Origin: an uncultured Collinsella sp.
GTDB lineage: Bacteria > Actinomycetota > Coriobacteriia > Coriobacteriales > Coriobacteriaceae
Direction: 5' to 3'
DNA length: 64,000 nt
NCBI GenBank assembly: GCA_934643145.1
Contig: CAKUBM010000010.1
Coordinates: forward strand, 1-64,000
Shown here: piece after piece, positions 17,855 to 26,644 of the stretch
Numbering within the stretch: the stretch's first letter is position 1
Layout of the letters: each line of letters starts with the position of its first letter
Notes under the pieces: model-generated
Seen by the model: only the letters and a program-made list of their open reading frames with translations
What the model was told of the DNA's origin: nothing
Databases searched by the model: none
Position numbers and translations under genes: made by a program

Positions 17855-20281
17855 CTACGCGTGCCAGATCTCGTCGCGGTACTCGCGAATGGTGCGATCG
17901 CTCGAGAACCAGCCACTCGAGGCAGTGTTGAGCAGGGCCTTGCGGTTCCAGGTCTCCTGGTCGCCGTAGCTGTTCGTGAGCTTCTCCCAGGCGTCGACGT
18001 AGCTGCGGAAGTCTGCCATGACCAGGTCGGGGTCGTTGTTGTTCATGAGCTCGTTGTAGATGCTCTCGAAGTTGCCCGAAAGACCCGCAAAGGTGTTGTC
18101 CTTGAGCTCGTCCATAACGCGGCCCAGACGCTCGCGGTCGCCGTTGAGGGTATCCCACGCAAAGTAGCTGTTCGACGCCCAGAGCTGCTCGACCTCGGGG
18201 GCGGTCAGGCCAAAGATGGCCTCGTTCTCGCGGCCGGCCAGATCGGCGATCTCGATGTTTGCGCCATCGAGGGTGCCCAGCGTAATGGCGCCGTTCATCA
18301 TGAGCTTCATGTTGGACGTGCCCGAGGCCTCCTTGCCGGCGGTCGAAATCTGCTCAGAAATCTCAGCGGCGGGGTAGATAAGCTGGGCGTTGCTCACGCG
18401 GAAGTTGGGGATAAAGCAGACCTTCATGACCTCGTTGACGCGGGCATCGTTGTTGATGACCTCGGCCACGGAGTTAATGAGGCGGATGGTCTCCTTGGCA
18501 AAGGTGTAGCTCGAGGCAGCCTTGCCGCTAAAGATGAAGGTCGTCGGCGTCACGTGGAAGTTGGGGTCGGCGATGCGACGGTTGTAGATGTCCATCACCT
18601 TCATGATGTTCATGAGCTGGCGCTTGTAGGCGTGGAAGCGCTTCACCTGAACATCGAAGACGGTGTTGGGGTCGATGACCAGACCGGTCTCGGCCTTTAC
18701 ATAGGCGGCCAGACGCTCCTTGTTGGCGCGCTTGGAGGCACCCACGGCCTTCAGGAACTCGGTGTCGTTCTGGAACTCCTTGAGTTTTTCCAGCTCAAAG
18801 GCGTCCTTGAGCCAGCCGTCGCCAATAGCCTCGGTGACAAGCTTGGCGTAAGTGGGGTTGGCCTCGGCAAAGAAGCGACGATGCGAGATGCCGTTGGTCT
18901 TGTTGTTGAACTTCTCGGGCGTGAGGGCGTAGAAGTCCTTGAGCACGATGTTCTTGATGATGTCGGAGTGGATCTTTGCCACGCCGTTGACGCTATGGCT
19001 GCAGATCACGGACAGGTTGGCCATGCGAATCTCGCCGTCCCACAGAATGGCGGTCTGGCGCAGACGCTCCTGCCAGCCCTCCTGTGTGGTGTCGAACGAC
19101 TCGTGCCAACGACGGCTGATCTCGTCGATGATCTGGTACACGCGGGGGAGCAGCTTGGAGAACGTGCCGATGGGCCACTTCTCCAGAGCCTCGGGCAGGA
19201 TGGTGTGGTTGGTGTAGCTCACGACCTGCGTCACGATGTTCCAGGCGTCATCCCACTCGAGCTTCTTCTCGTCGATGAGGATACGCATGAGCTCGGGGCC
19301 GCACATGGCGGGGTGCGTGTCGTTGGTGTGGATGGCCACAAACTGCGGCAGCAGCTCCCAGTTTTCGCCATGCTCCTTCTCAAAGGTGTCGAGCAGGCTG
19401 TAGATACCGGCCGAGACAAACAGGTACTCCTGCTTCAGGCGCAGCAGACGGCCGTGCTCACCGGCGTCGTTGGGGTAGAGGATGGCGCTGATGGCCTCGG
19501 CCTCGGCGCGCTCGGCGTCGGCCAGAGCATAGTCGCCGCGGTTGAAGGCCTCCAGATCGAAGTGCTCCTCGACCGGCTCAGCGGCCCAGACGCGCAACTT
19601 GTTGACGGTCTCGCCGGCATAGCCAACGACGGGGATGTCGTAGGGAACGGCCAGGATGTCCTGCGTGTCCACCGTGCGGTAGAACGTGCGGCCGTCCTCC
19701 TCAAAGCCCTCAACGTGGCCACCAAACTTGATGGTCACGGCCTTGTCCTGACGACGGACCTCCCAGGGATAGCCGTGGGTGAGCCACTCGTCGGTGGTCT
19801 CGACCTGGCTGCCGTTGACGATCTCCTGCTTAAACAGGCCGTAGCGGTAGCGCATGCCGTTGCCGTAGCCGGCAATGCCCTCGGCCGCCATGGAATCCAG
19901 GAAGCATGCGGCCAGACGGCCCAGGCCACCGTTGCCCAGAGCCGGATCGGGCTCCTGGTTCTCGATGACGGACAGGTCGAAGCCCATGTCGTCGAGCGCC
20001 TCGGCGACCATGTCGCGCACGCCAAAGTTGAGCAGGTAGTTGTCGAGCAGGCGGCCGATCAAAAACTCGATCGAGAAGTAGTACACGCGCTTTTTGCCCT
20101 CGGCGGTGGCGCGGGCGTCGCTCTTGGTGGCAACGGTGCGTGCCTTCTCGGCCACGAGCTTGGCCAGGGCGTTAAAGCGGTCGAGGTCGCTGGCGGTCTC
20201 GACGCTCTTGCCGCTAATGCTCATGACGGCATCGCGATAGAGCTCGGTAAACTCCTGCTTGTTGTCGAAGATCTTATTCAT
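17855..20281 (-). CDS. glgP: Glycogen/maltodextrin phosphorylase
   Basis: GlgP (GT35) phosphorolyses alpha-1,4-glucan ends to glucose-1-phosphate. The 808-residue length fits the family. Visible features include the N-terminal glucan-binding region PALGNGGLGRLAACFLDSMA, the HTNDTHPAM segment, and the pyridoxal phosphate site EASGTSNMKLMMNGAITLGTLDGANIEI with its Lys. It starts at an ATG after a GGGGGAAAGGA ribosome site. Lying between glgB and glgC, it puts synthesis and breakdown in one row. Confidence 0.97.
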   Translation of the reverse strand: MNKIFDNKQEFTELYRDAVMSISGKSVETASDLDRFNALAKLVAEKARTVATKSDARATAEGKKRVYYFSIEFLIGRLLDNYLLNFGVRDMVAEALDDMGFDLSVIENQEPDPALGNGGLGRLAACFLDSMAAEGIAGYGNGMRYRYGLFKQEIVNGSQVETTDEWLTHGYPWEVRRQDKAVTIKFGGHVEGFEEDGRTFYRTVDTQDILAVPYDIPVVGYAGETVNKLRVWAAEPVEEHFDLEAFNRGDYALADAERAEAEAISAILYPNDAGEHGRLLRLKQEYLFVSAGIYSLLDTFEKEHGENWELLPQFVAIHTNDTHPAMCGPELMRILIDEKKLEWDDAWNIVTQVVSYTNHTILPEALEKWPIGTFSKLLPRVYQIIDEISRRWHESFDTTQEGWQERLRQTAILWDGEIRMANLSVICSHSVNGVAKIHSDIIKNIVLKDFYALTPEKFNNKTNGISHRRFFAEANPTYAKLVTEAIGDGWLKDAFELEKLKEFQNDTEFLKAVGASKRANKERLAAYVKAETGLVIDPNTVFDVQVKRFHAYKRQLMNIMKVMDIYNRRIADPNFHVTPTTFIFSGKAASSYTFAKETIRLINSVAEVINNDARVNEVMKVCFIPNFRVSNAQLIYPAAEISEQISTAGKEASGTSNMKLMMNGAITLGTLDGANIEIADLAGRENEAIFGLTAPEVEQLWASNSYFAWDTLNGDRERLGRVMDELKDNTFAGLSGNFESIYNELMNNNDPDLVMADFRSYVDAWEKLTNSYGDQETWNRKALLNTASSGWFSSDRTIREYRDEIWHA

Positions 20282-20373
20282 ACGTTCCTTTCCCCCGGGG
20301 ATATCTCCCGGAACGGTTATGACTTGTATCCTACGCCCTAGCGGGGCGGGTGATTACAGTGGTAACGGCTTTG

Positions 20374-22647
20374 TTACGCATCCTTGGCTGTCGACTTAAC
20401 AGTCGCTGACTTGGCCTTGGTAGTTGCCTTTTTGGCAGTCGGCTTCTTAGCCGTAGTGGCCTTGGCAGCGGGCTTCGCAGCAGCCTTGGTCTTGGTCGTC
20501 GTAGCCTTCGCCTTAGCGGGAGCCTTCTTAGCAGCCGCAGGCTTGGGCTTCACCGAGGACGTGCGCTTACGTGTTGCCTTCTTCGGCTCCTCAACCACCG
20601 GCGGCTTATAGCTGCTGGGACCGCGGCGCTTGAGCACCACGCCTGCCAGGCCGGGCACCTTAATCTCAATAGAGTCCATCTGGCCGTTCCAGGGGTAGGG
20701 CTCGCTCGAGCAGGTGTAGGGCTCCTCGCCGGCGTATCCGCTGCCGCCAAACTCGGGACGGTCGGAATCGAAGATGACCTCCCAGTCACCCTCGCGCGGC
20801 ACGCCCACGCGGAAGCTCTCGTAGCTCGCCGGGTCAAAGTTGATCAAGATCACCAGATCGTCGTCGACGTCCTCACCCTGGCGCACAAAGCTCACGATGG
20901 ACTGCTTGGAGTTGTCCGCATCGATCCAGGTAAAGCCGTCGTCGGTGTAGCCGCGCTCATACAGGGCGGGCTCGGCGGTGTACAGGTGGTTGAGCGCCTT
21001 GATAAACGCCTGATGATGACGGTGGGTCTCGTACTCCTCGGTCAGGAACCACTGGATGGACTCGTAGTAGCGCCACTCGATAAACTGGCCGATCTCGTTA
21101 CCCATAAAGTTGAGCTTGGCACCGGGGTGCGTCATCTGATAGAAGGCCAGCGTGCGCAGGCCGGCAAACTGGCGCCACCAGTCGCCCGGCATGCGGCCGA
21201 TCAGCGAGCACTTGCCGTGCACGACCTCGTCGTGGCTTAAGGGGCAAATGAAGTTTTCGGTAAAGGCGTACATGATGGAGAACGTGAGCAGGCCGTGGTT
21301 GCCGGGGCGCCACGGAAAATCGGTCTGCATGTAGTGCAGGGTGTCGTTCATCCAGCCCATGTCCCACTTGTAGTGGAAGCCCAGGCCGCCGTCCTGCGGC
21401 GGATAGGTCACGAGCGGCCACGCGGTGGACTCCTCGGCCATCATCATCACGTCGGGGTGGTGCGCCTCAACGGCGCAGTTGACCTGACGAATAAACGCGC
21501 TGGCGTCCAAGTCCTCCTCGGTACCGTACTTGTTGAACTTCTTTTGGCCGGGATCGTCGATGCCAAAGTTGAGGTACAGCATGCTGGACACGCCGTCCAT
21601 GCGAATGCCGTCCACGTGGAAGTTCTCGAGCCAGTACAGCACGTTGGAGACCAGGAAGGATCGAACCTCGCCGCGGGCGAAGTCGAACTTATGCGTGCCC
21701 CAGTTGGGGTGAATCTCGTGCTCAAACAGCATATGGCCGTTAAAGGTGGCAAGGCCGTGGGAGTCAGCGCAAAAACCGCCGGGCACCCAGTCCATGATCA
21801 CGCCGATACCCGCCTCGTGGCACGCATCGATAAAGTGCATGAGCTGCTGCGGGTCGCCGTAGCGCGACGTTGCGGCATAGTAGCCGGTCGTCTGGTAGCC
21901 CCAGGAGCCGTCGAAGGGATGCTCCATGAGCGGCATGACCTCGATGTGCGTATAGCCCATGTCGCGCACGTAGTCTACGAGCTCCACCGACAGGTCGTCG
22001 TAGGTGTAGAACTCTCCACGCTGCGCGGGGAAGGGATCCATGGGGCCGGGATAGTTGCCGTACTCGTCGGGCTCGCCCTGCGGCGCGTCGCCGTGGCGCT
22101 TCCACGAACCAATATGCACCTCGTAGATGTTAAGGGGCTGCGACATGTGGTTATGGCCTGCACGGCGCTTGAGCCACGCGGCATCGTTCCACTTGTAGCC
22201 ATCGAGCGTCCACAGCACGCTGGCGGTACCCGGAGGGCACTCGGCCTTAAAGGCATACGGATCGGCCTTATAGAGCTTTTCGCCCTGGTTGGTCTCGATG
22301 AGATATTTATAGAGCTGGCCCTGCTCGGCACCAGGAATAAAGCCTTCCCAAATAGCGCTCGTATGCACGGGCACCAGCGGGTTGGCTTCCTCATCCCAGT
22401 CGTTAAATTCGCCAATGACATGCACGCTCTTTACATCGGGCGCCCAAACGCAAAAGCGCCAGCCGCGCGTACGGTTCTGCGTGTCGGGGTGCGCGCCCAT
22501 CTTTTCCCAGCTGCGCTCCCACGTGCCGATGCCAAACAGATAGACATCGTCCTTGGTGAGCTCCGGTGCGTGCGGGGCGGCTTTACGGGTTGCGGGCTTT
22601 TTAGCCGTTGGCTTTAGCTTTGTATCGCTCACGTTTGATCCCATCAT
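20374..22647 (-). CDS. glgB: 1,4-alpha-glucan branching enzyme with Lys-rich tail
   Basis: GlgB (GH13) creates alpha-1,6 branches in glycogen. It has an N-terminal CBM48-like domain (~50-150) followed by the GH13 barrel with DGIRMDGVSSML (nucleophile region), MMAEESTAWP (acid Glu) and LSHDEVVHGK. A C-terminal beta domain follows. The last ~70 residues are an Ala/Lys/Thr-rich tail like that of GlgA, and a short similar stretch (KLKPTAKKPATRKAA) occurs near the N-terminus. The start is uncertain: ATG at 22647 or 22644, or GTG at 22632 behind GATGGGA; a TTG at 22692 is less likely. It is probably the first gene of the operon. Confidence 0.93.
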   Translation of the reverse strand: MMGSNVSDTKLKPTAKKPATRKAAPHAPELTKDDVYLFGIGTWERSWEKMGAHPDTQNRTRGWRFCVWAPDVKSVHVIGEFNDWDEEANPLVPVHTSAIWEGFIPGAEQGQLYKYLIETNQGEKLYKADPYAFKAECPPGTASVLWTLDGYKWNDAAWLKRRAGHNHMSQPLNIYEVHIGSWKRHGDAPQGEPDEYGNYPGPMDPFPAQRGEFYTYDDLSVELVDYVRDMGYTHIEVMPLMEHPFDGSWGYQTTGYYAATSRYGDPQQLMHFIDACHEAGIGVIMDWVPGGFCADSHGLATFNGHMLFEHEIHPNWGTHKFDFARGEVRSFLVSNVLYWLENFHVDGIRMDGVSSMLYLNFGIDDPGQKKFNKYGTEEDLDASAFIRQVNCAVEAHHPDVMMMAEESTAWPLVTYPPQDGGLGFHYKWDMGWMNDTLHYMQTDFPWRPGNHGLLTFSIMYAFTENFICPLSHDEVVHGKCSLIGRMPGDWWRQFAGLRTLAFYQMTHPGAKLNFMGNEIGQFIEWRYYESIQWFLTEEYETHRHHQAFIKALNHLYTAEPALYERGYTDDGFTWIDADNSKQSIVSFVRQGEDVDDDLVILINFDPASYESFRVGVPREGDWEVIFDSDRPEFGGSGYAGEEPYTCSSEPYPWNGQMDSIEIKVPGLAGVVLKRRGPSSYKPPVVEEPKKATRKRTSSVKPKPAAAKKAPAKAKATTTKTKAAAKPAAKATTAKKPTAKKATTKAKSATVKSTAKDA

Positions 22648-22868
22648 GACGCGGCAGCGTGTTGCCTTGGTGACTAGATGCGAAAGGTCCAAGGCTGCAC
22701 GAATCGAAGGGACGGCGATAGTTCTATGATTCGTTCCACCTCGCGTGCTCGGTGGAACTTTCGGCAGAAACTACCATAACACCTGTACATTACTTTTATG
22801 GAGGAAAGTGGTTTTGCGGTGGCTTTTAATCGGTGAGCGCCATGTTTATACCACTGGCAGAATTGCGA

Positions 22869-22894
22869 TGGTAAAACTCTTGACAGTTTTACCA
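22869..22894. promoter_or_regulatory. Putative operator over a -35 element, glgB/HAD gap
   Basis: TGGTAAAAC (22869-22877) and GTTTTACCA (22886-22894) form a perfect inverted repeat with an 8-base spacer. The spacer includes a TTGACA (22880-22885). The site lies between divergent glgB and the HAD gene and shares its core with the motifs at 12957-13000. Confidence 0.55.
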
Positions 22895-22925
22895 ATTAGG
22901 GTTTCAAGATTGATAGTTTGACGTT

Positions 22926-22956
22926 TGGTAAAACGTTTTTAGCAGGATGTTTACCA
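22926..22956. promoter_or_regulatory. Second putative operator, glgB/HAD gap
   Basis: TGGTAAAACG (22926-22935) is followed by TTTACCA (22950-22956), a weaker inverted pair of the same motif. It lies just upstream of the HAD ribosome site. With the site at 22869 it suggests joint control of glgB and the phosphatase gene. Confidence 0.45.
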
Positions 22957-22978
22957 TTTGACATCGAAAGGTTCGTTT

Positions 22979-23668
22979 ATGTCCCAGACCGCCGTCCCCA
23001 ACGTTGCTTTTATTTTCGATTGCGACGGCACGTTGGTGAACAGCACCCCCGTTTGGGCCTATGCCCAGCCAGAGTTATTGCACCGCCACGGGGTTGACGT
23101 GACGGTCGACGATTTTGCCCAGTTCGAGCATCTTTCGCTCGAGGACGAATGTCAGGCCTACCACGACACGTGGGGCATTGGCGAGGGTGGCGAGGAGCTG
23201 TATCGCGAGCTGAGCGAGATTCTGATCGATGGCTACTCCAAGGTACCGCCGCGCAAGGGCCTGCTTGCATTTTTGAAGCAGGCGCAGGAGGCCGGCATTG
23301 CCATGTGCGTTGCCACGTCTACGCCGGCCGAGCTGGTTAAGTCTGCGCTTGCGGGCGCCGGGCTCGATGCCTACATGGAGTTTGTGACCACCACCGGGGA
23401 GGCAGGACGCACCAAGCAGTTCCCCGATGTATACGAGCTGGCGCTGCGCCGCCTGGAAGAGCGCCATGGGTGCAAGTTTGAGCGCGCATGGGTGTTTGAG
23501 GACGCCGTCTTTGGCCTTAAGAGCTCTGGGGTCGCTGGCTTTAAGCGTGTGGGTATTTATGACCCGGAAGGTCGCATGGAGCGCGAAGAGGTACGCGACA
23601 ACTGCGACATCTTTATCGATAGCTACGAGGAGCTGGATTTGGCTCGCCTGCTTGCGTTTGAGGGATAG
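22979..23668 (+). CDS. HAD-family hydrolase, phosphoglucomutase-like
   Basis: A 229-residue haloacid dehalogenase-type phosphatase. Motif I is IFDCDGTLVNSTPVW (nucleophile and acid Asp), a helical cap follows, motif II is CVATST, and motif IV is WVFEDAVFGLKSS. This is the beta-phosphoglucomutase/sugar phosphatase subfamily (cap type I), so a phosphosugar substrate is likely but not proven. The ATG at 22979 has a GAAAGG ribosome site. It diverges from glgB across a shared regulatory gap, which makes a link to glycogen metabolism possible. Confidence 0.87.
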   Translation: MSQTAVPNVAFIFDCDGTLVNSTPVWAYAQPELLHRHGVDVTVDDFAQFEHLSLEDECQAYHDTWGIGEGGEELYRELSEILIDGYSKVPPRKGLLAFLKQAQEAGIAMCVATSTPAELVKSALAGAGLDAYMEFVTTTGEAGRTKQFPDVYELALRRLEERHGCKFERAWVFEDAVFGLKSSGVAGFKRVGIYDPEGRMEREEVRDNCDIFIDSYEELDLARLLAFEG

Positions 23669-23677
23669 GCGAGAGCT

Positions 23678-24334
23678 GTGGCTTGCAAGGTATTAGTGGT
23701 CTGCGGCTCGCCCGTGGTGGCGAGCGCGGATCTGTTGCGTAGACTAGCGGAGGAGTGCGACCACGTTGTCGCCGTGGACCGCGGACTCGACGCGCTGCTG
23801 AGTGCCGGCCTAGACTGCGACGTCTATGTTGGTGACGCCGACACGGTAAGCGATAAGGGCCGAGCGCTAGTCGAAGCCGCCAAAGACTTCGAAGTAGAGC
23901 GCCACAATCCCTACAAGGACTATACCGATCTGGCGCTAGCGCTCGATTCCGTCCGCCGTCGTTGGCCGGGTGCCGAAGTGGTTGCGACCTGCGCTACGGG
24001 CGGCCGTCCGGATATGGCGCTTTCCGTACTGGGTCTACTCGCAGGCTACGATGACGCCCCAGTCTGGATTGCCGAGGACAAGGTAGTCTCCCGCATCCTT
24101 CGCGCAGGTGAATCCTGGATCATCGAAGGCCACGAGGGCAGCACCTTCTCCATCATCGCCATTGCCCCCAACACCGAGGTAAGCGAACACGGCCTAGAAT
24201 GGGAACTAAATCACGCCCCGCTGGGCTTGTTGGCCGACACCGGCATCAGCAACGTCGTCAGGTCAACAGCCACGATCCAAGTCCACACCGGCACCGTCAT
24301 CGCTTACCTATATCAAGAGACATTTAGAGTCTGA
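23678..24334 (+). CDS. Thiamine pyrophosphokinase
   Basis: This enzyme converts thiamine to thiamine diphosphate using ATP. The 218-residue protein shows the ordered family motifs VVCGSP, DHVVAVDRGLDALL, VYVGDADTVSD, the PYKDYTDLALAL catalytic segment and ATGGRPDMALSVLGLL. A C-terminal thiamine-binding beta domain follows (EGSTFSIIAI, GISNVV). It starts at a GTG nine bases after the HAD stop, so the pair is probably cotranscribed. Confidence 0.92.
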   Translation: MACKVLVVCGSPVVASADLLRRLAEECDHVVAVDRGLDALLSAGLDCDVYVGDADTVSDKGRALVEAAKDFEVERHNPYKDYTDLALALDSVRRRWPGAEVVATCATGGRPDMALSVLGLLAGYDDAPVWIAEDKVVSRILRAGESWIIEGHEGSTFSIIAIAPNTEVSEHGLEWELNHAPLGLLADTGISNVVRSTATIQVHTGTVIAYLYQETFRV

Positions 24335-24347
24335 CCCAAAAAAGTCC

Positions 24348-24376
24348 TTGCACCCCACGCCAACTTCCCCTATAGT
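24348..24376 (+). promoter_or_regulatory. Promoter of tRNA-Ala (first copy)
   Basis: TTGCAC (24348-24353) and TATAGT (24371-24376) are 17 bases apart, 13 bases upstream of the tRNA. The second tRNA-Ala gene has the same arrangement. Confidence 0.75.
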
Positions 24377-24389
24377 ATCTCCTCGTCAC

Positions 24390-24465
24390 GGGGGCGTAGC
24401 TCAGCTGGGAGAGCGCTTGACTGGCAGTCAAGAGGTCAGGGGTTCGATCCCCCTCGTCTCCACCA
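24390..24465 (+). tRNA. tRNA-Ala(GGC)
   Basis: The cloverleaf is complete: acceptor GGGGGCG pairs with CGTCTCC, the anticodon stem CTTGA/TCAAG encloses loop CTGGCAG with anticodon GGC, and the T loop reads TTCGATC. CCA is encoded. The first 73 bases are identical to the second copy at 63195. Confidence 0.97.
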
Positions 24466-24476
24466 TTGTGAATGCA

Positions 24477-24506
24477 AAGGCCTTCGGAATTCCGAGGGCC
24501 TTTTTT
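24477..24506 (+). terminator. Terminator downstream of tRNA-Ala
   Basis: AAGGCC (24477-24482) pairs with GGCCTT (24497-24502) around the palindrome TCGGAATTCCGA, followed by T6. Confidence 0.85.
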
Positions 24507-25243
24507 CATGCCAAAACACCTCGGTACATAAACCCATACCCACACCAACAAAAAGTTGCACAATTAATTTCCCATGTCTGTACATAGTTTGTTAGACGAA
24601 CGCGATTACCAGCACGCCTCGCTGGTCAATTCGGGCTTCATGAACGTCTCTAATCACCGCTTGCACCCCAATAACCTGCGCCAACGTGAACAACATCCCA
24701 AAACAACCCCCTTAAGCACGCCAAATGAACGATATGTTGTCCAACACAACCCAAATCAGTTTTGCTAACAGCTTGTGCTAGGATAGCTAACGTTACATGG
24801 GTTCAACTGTCCTCACGGCTCCAACGGGCCACATAGCACAGGGTCGATCAGCATCCGGCCGTAACGGCGGTGCCAGAAACACCACGAGCTCCAATACCGA
24901 TTGTCACGAGCGATTTTGCACATGCTTTTGTGGCTATTTATAAGCTCACATTGGACAGTGCGATGTATCGCTATGACAAACCACAGCAGTCCTTCAGCTG
25001 TTTGCGTGCGGTTCAGTTTTGAAATCACTTGACCGGGCCGCACGCAGCCAGCTGAGGTTGTAGGCATTCTTGCGATACGTGCCTGTAACCTCAGCGCTGC
25101 TTTTATACATACCGTTCACGGTGGGGCAGAGCCACGTGCTTGTCTGACTGGGCTCAGGGTTTGAATATGGAGCGTCTTCGCGCACAAGCGCCCTGGCGAA
25201 GCCATACCCAAACCCCGTGAGCCACACGTAAGACAGCAAGGGG
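24507..25243 (+). other. Long gene-free leader before the polysaccharide operon
   Basis: About 740 bases without a credible gene precede the antiterminator gene. The short open frames here lack ribosome sites and protein character. It probably holds the promoter and a long 5' leader, a setting known for LoaP/RfaH-controlled operons where the regulator acts on a leader RNA or DNA element. I could not find an RfaH-type ops core. Several GC-rich complementary segments between 25020 and 25240 suggest structured RNA, but I cannot fold it reliably. Confidence 0.45.
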
Positions 25244-25252
25244 GTGGTGCTC

Positions 25253-25798
25253 GTGTGGTATGTGATCCAGGTCATTAACGGTCGCGAAGACGTAATGCGC
25301 GAGCGCATCGAGCGCATGCTGCCAACTGGTGCCATGCAGGAGCTCTTTTATCCCCAATATCAAACCGAGATCAAGGTACACGGCGAATGGATCGTTACGA
25401 CCAAGCCGCTCTTTCCCGGTTATCTTATCTGTGATACGGCAGATCCCCGAACCGTGCAACAGTATCTGCTACGCATGGACGACTTTGCCCGGGTGCTTTC
25501 CCAGGACGGTCAGTTTGTGCCGCTGGCAAAAGAAGAGACCCAGCTCATTGGCAGTTTTACCAATAGAGGAGACCGCGTAGTGCCCATGAGCGAGGCCTTA
25601 AAAGACGGCGACCAGGTCGTAGTGACGGCAGGTCCGCTGTTGGGCCACGAGGGCCTCATCAAAACCATTAATAGACGTAAATGCACTGCTTATCTGGAGC
25701 TCAACCTGTGCGGCCGACGCGTAACTACGCGCGTTGGCCTTGCCGTGCTTTCAAGCGAGCAGCGCGTCATGCGCAACCTCAAAAAGGTAATCGCCTAG
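25253..25798 (+). CDS. NusG-paralogue antiterminator (LoaP/RfaH type)
   Basis: A specialised NusG paralogue that modifies RNA polymerase for long operons. The N-terminal NGN domain begins WYVIQVINGREDVMRERIERML. It continues through LFPGYLICDT (the conserved FPGY segment of the family) and the C-terminal KOW domain (DGDQVVVTAGPLLGHEGLIKTINRRK). Several GTG codons compete as the start; 25253 leaves nine bases after AAGGGG, while 25244 abuts it. It is first in the polysaccharide operon, the usual position of LoaP-like regulators, which implies processive antitermination through the ~16-kb gene row. Confidence 0.9.
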   Translation: MWYVIQVINGREDVMRERIERMLPTGAMQELFYPQYQTEIKVHGEWIVTTKPLFPGYLICDTADPRTVQQYLLRMDDFARVLSQDGQFVPLAKEETQLIGSFTNRGDRVVPMSEALKDGDQVVVTAGPLLGHEGLIKTINRRKCTAYLELNLCGRRVTTRVGLAVLSSEQRVMRNLKKVIA

Positions 25799-25852
25799 CT
25801 GCTGGCGATTTCCGCAAAGGACAGGGAGGATCCCCGACCCGGGGACGAAATC

Positions 25853-26644
25853 TTGGAAGAGAACGTGTCAGATAAAACAGAATATGTAATGGACTTGCCC
25901 AAAGTCACAAGATTTCCTAGGGCAACAGAGTTTCCGCCTCCTGTCGAGAACCCAGCTCCTGCTATGGGTTTCGTTGCAACTGGCACTTATAAGGCGCCTG
26001 CGCCGGACTCGTCGTGTGCCGCCCCCAAGAAAGGTGGGCCGGCCTACCTCGCTATTAAGCGTGCATTTGATATTGTTTTCTCGGCGGGTGTTTGCGCAGT
26101 TCTTTTAATCCCCGTTGTGACTGCATGCGTTGCAATTGAGATCGACACCCCCGGCAAGCCGTTCTTCCGCCAGGAGCGTATCGGCAAGAATGGAAAACCG
26201 ATATACATATTTAAGTTGCGCACCATGGTGTCGGATGCCCATGAGCATCCCGAGAAGTATATGACTTCCGAACAGCTGGCTCAGTGGAAACGCGAGCAGA
26301 AGGTCGACGATGACCCACGCATTACGCGCGTTGGTCGCTTCCTGCGACGCACCTCACTCGATGAGTTGCCGCAGTTTATCAACGTGCTCATGGGTGACCT
26401 CTCTGTCATTGGCCCCAGACCGGTGACGCTCGAAGAGACGTACGAGTATGGAGATGCCCGTGATGAAGTGCTCTCCTGCAAACCGGGGATCACCGGCTGG
26501 TGGGCTGCCACTGACCGCAATGACTCAACGTGGGCTAGTGGCCAGAGGCAGGCTCGCGAGTTATTTTATGTGCGCCATCAATCGGTTGGCCTAGACGCCC
26601 GCGTGTTTGTTAAGACCTTCAAGGCAATGAGGAAGGGCAAGTGA
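25853..26644 (+). CDS. Initiating undecaprenyl-phosphate sugar-phosphate transferase
   Basis: This bacterial sugar transferase (monotopic phosphoglycosyltransferase, WbaP/WcaJ C-terminal type) loads the first sugar phosphate on undecaprenyl phosphate. It has a ~60-residue variable N-terminus and one hydrophobic segment (FDIVFSAGVCAVLLIPVV). The catalytic region follows: PGKPFFRQERIGKNGKPIYIFKLRTM, then RRTSLDELPQFINVLMGDLSVIGPRP and CKPGITGWW. It lacks the N-terminal membrane domain of full-length WbaP, so it is the short form. The start may be TTG 25853 or GTG 25865. It is followed by an overlapping glycosyltransferase. Confidence 0.92.
   Translation: MEENVSDKTEYVMDLPKVTRFPRATEFPPPVENPAPAMGFVATGTYKAPAPDSSCAAPKKGGPAYLAIKRAFDIVFSAGVCAVLLIPVVTACVAIEIDTPGKPFFRQERIGKNGKPIYIFKLRTMVSDAHEHPEKYMTSEQLAQWKREQKVDDDPRITRVGRFLRRTSLDELPQFINVLMGDLSVIGPRPVTLEETYEYGDARDEVLSCKPGITGWWAATDRNDSTWASGQRQARELFYVRHQSVGLDARVFVKTFKAMRKGK

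Noticed and set aside
24574..24768. A 64-codon frame in the polysaccharide leader
   Set aside because: No ribosome site, odd composition and no protein character; likely chance in the leader.
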